14,244 nt of DNA from Burkholderiales bacterium (GTDB lineage: Bacteria > Pseudomonadota > Gammaproteobacteria > Burkholderiales > Burkholderiaceae_A). The DNA lies in contig JAURFZ010000022.1 of the NCBI GenBank assembly GCA_030834045.1, positions 1 to 14,244 of the forward strand. Reading direction: 5' to 3'. This document shows positions 14,203 to 14,244 of this stretch, in pieces (position 1 is the first letter of the stretch; each line of letters begins with the position of its first letter). A program made the translations under genes and the position numbers. The notes under the pieces are model-generated. The model searched no databases. It was not told the origin of the DNA and saw nothing but the letters and a program-made list of their open reading frames with translations.

Positions 14203-14244
14203 TCGGATCGTCAACAACACCTCAGGTCCATGGTGGCAGCACCG
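14189..14244 (+). CDS. ccoH: Probable ccoH (FixH) start, cut off by the window edge
   Basis: An open frame starting at TTG 14189 reads MSHANRIVNNTSGPWWQH and runs off the end. The GPWW-type motif near the N-terminus is typical of FixH/CcoH, which usually follows ccoG and helps assemble or stabilise the oxidase. GAAAAGG (14173-14179) lies 9 bases before the TTG. An in-frame ATG at 14171 would give a six-residue-longer protein but lacks a good ribosome-binding site. Either start overlaps the end of ccoG (14 or 32 bases). Too little is visible for certainty. Confidence 0.45.
   Translation, partial: MSHANRIVNNTSGPWWQH

Noticed and set aside
14230..14244. ATG at 14230 as the start of the next gene
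   Set aside because: Its frame gives MVAAP with only three bases between AGG and the ATG, while the overlapping frame carries the GPWW motif expected of CcoH.

Overview
The window reads as ordinary chromosomal DNA from a betaproteobacterium, most likely of the order Burkholderiales. The grounds are the style of the PIN-PhoH protein, a ccoI-S-N-O-Q-P-G-(H) cluster, and a folD / oligopeptidase A / exonuclease III neighbourhood. Composition is moderately GC-rich. Leucine codon use is striking: CTT supplies 12 of the 19 leucines in ccoO and CTG only one. I cannot name a genus from sequence alone.

Layout: (1) 15-1718, a PIN-PhoH ATPase on the + strand. (2) 1739-1926, two tRNA genes on the - strand, Ala(GGC) then Glu(UUC), with a good sigma70 promoter between them and folD. 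They face phoH tail to tail across 20 bases. (3) 2011-5832, + strand housekeeping genes: folD (one-carbon metabolism), prlC (cytoplasmic M3 oligopeptidase) and xthA (exonuclease III, TTG start). (4) 5858-9361, + strand assembly genes: a TauE/SafE (DsbD_2-like) membrane protein, ccoI (copper P-type ATPase) and ccoS. (5) 9459-12706, the structural operon ccoNOQP for cbb3-type cytochrome c oxidase, behind its own intergenic region. (6) 12784 to the end, ccoG (Fe-S/copper assembly factor) and the first codons of what is probably ccoH, cut off by the window edge.

From 5858 onward the genes form one functional unit. CcoI moves copper across the membrane for the CuB site, CcoS and CcoG act in metal and cofactor assembly, and CcoN/O/Q/P make up the high-affinity terminal oxidase that reduces O2 at low oxygen. 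All key ligands are present: six histidines and the active-site tyrosine in CcoN, one CxxCH in CcoO, and two in CcoP. The enzyme therefore looks functional.

No mobile element, CRISPR array, toxin-antitoxin pair or unrecognised gene was found, and no gap without a gene reaches 300 bases. I see no undescribed system. The points worth a second look are small: a perfect 22-base palindrome and a second inverted repeat inside phoH, paired hairpins between ccoP and ccoG, a possible weak FNR-type promoter before ccoN, the convergent phoH/tRNA arrangement, the TauE/SafE gene at the head of the cco genes, and the CTT-leucine bias.
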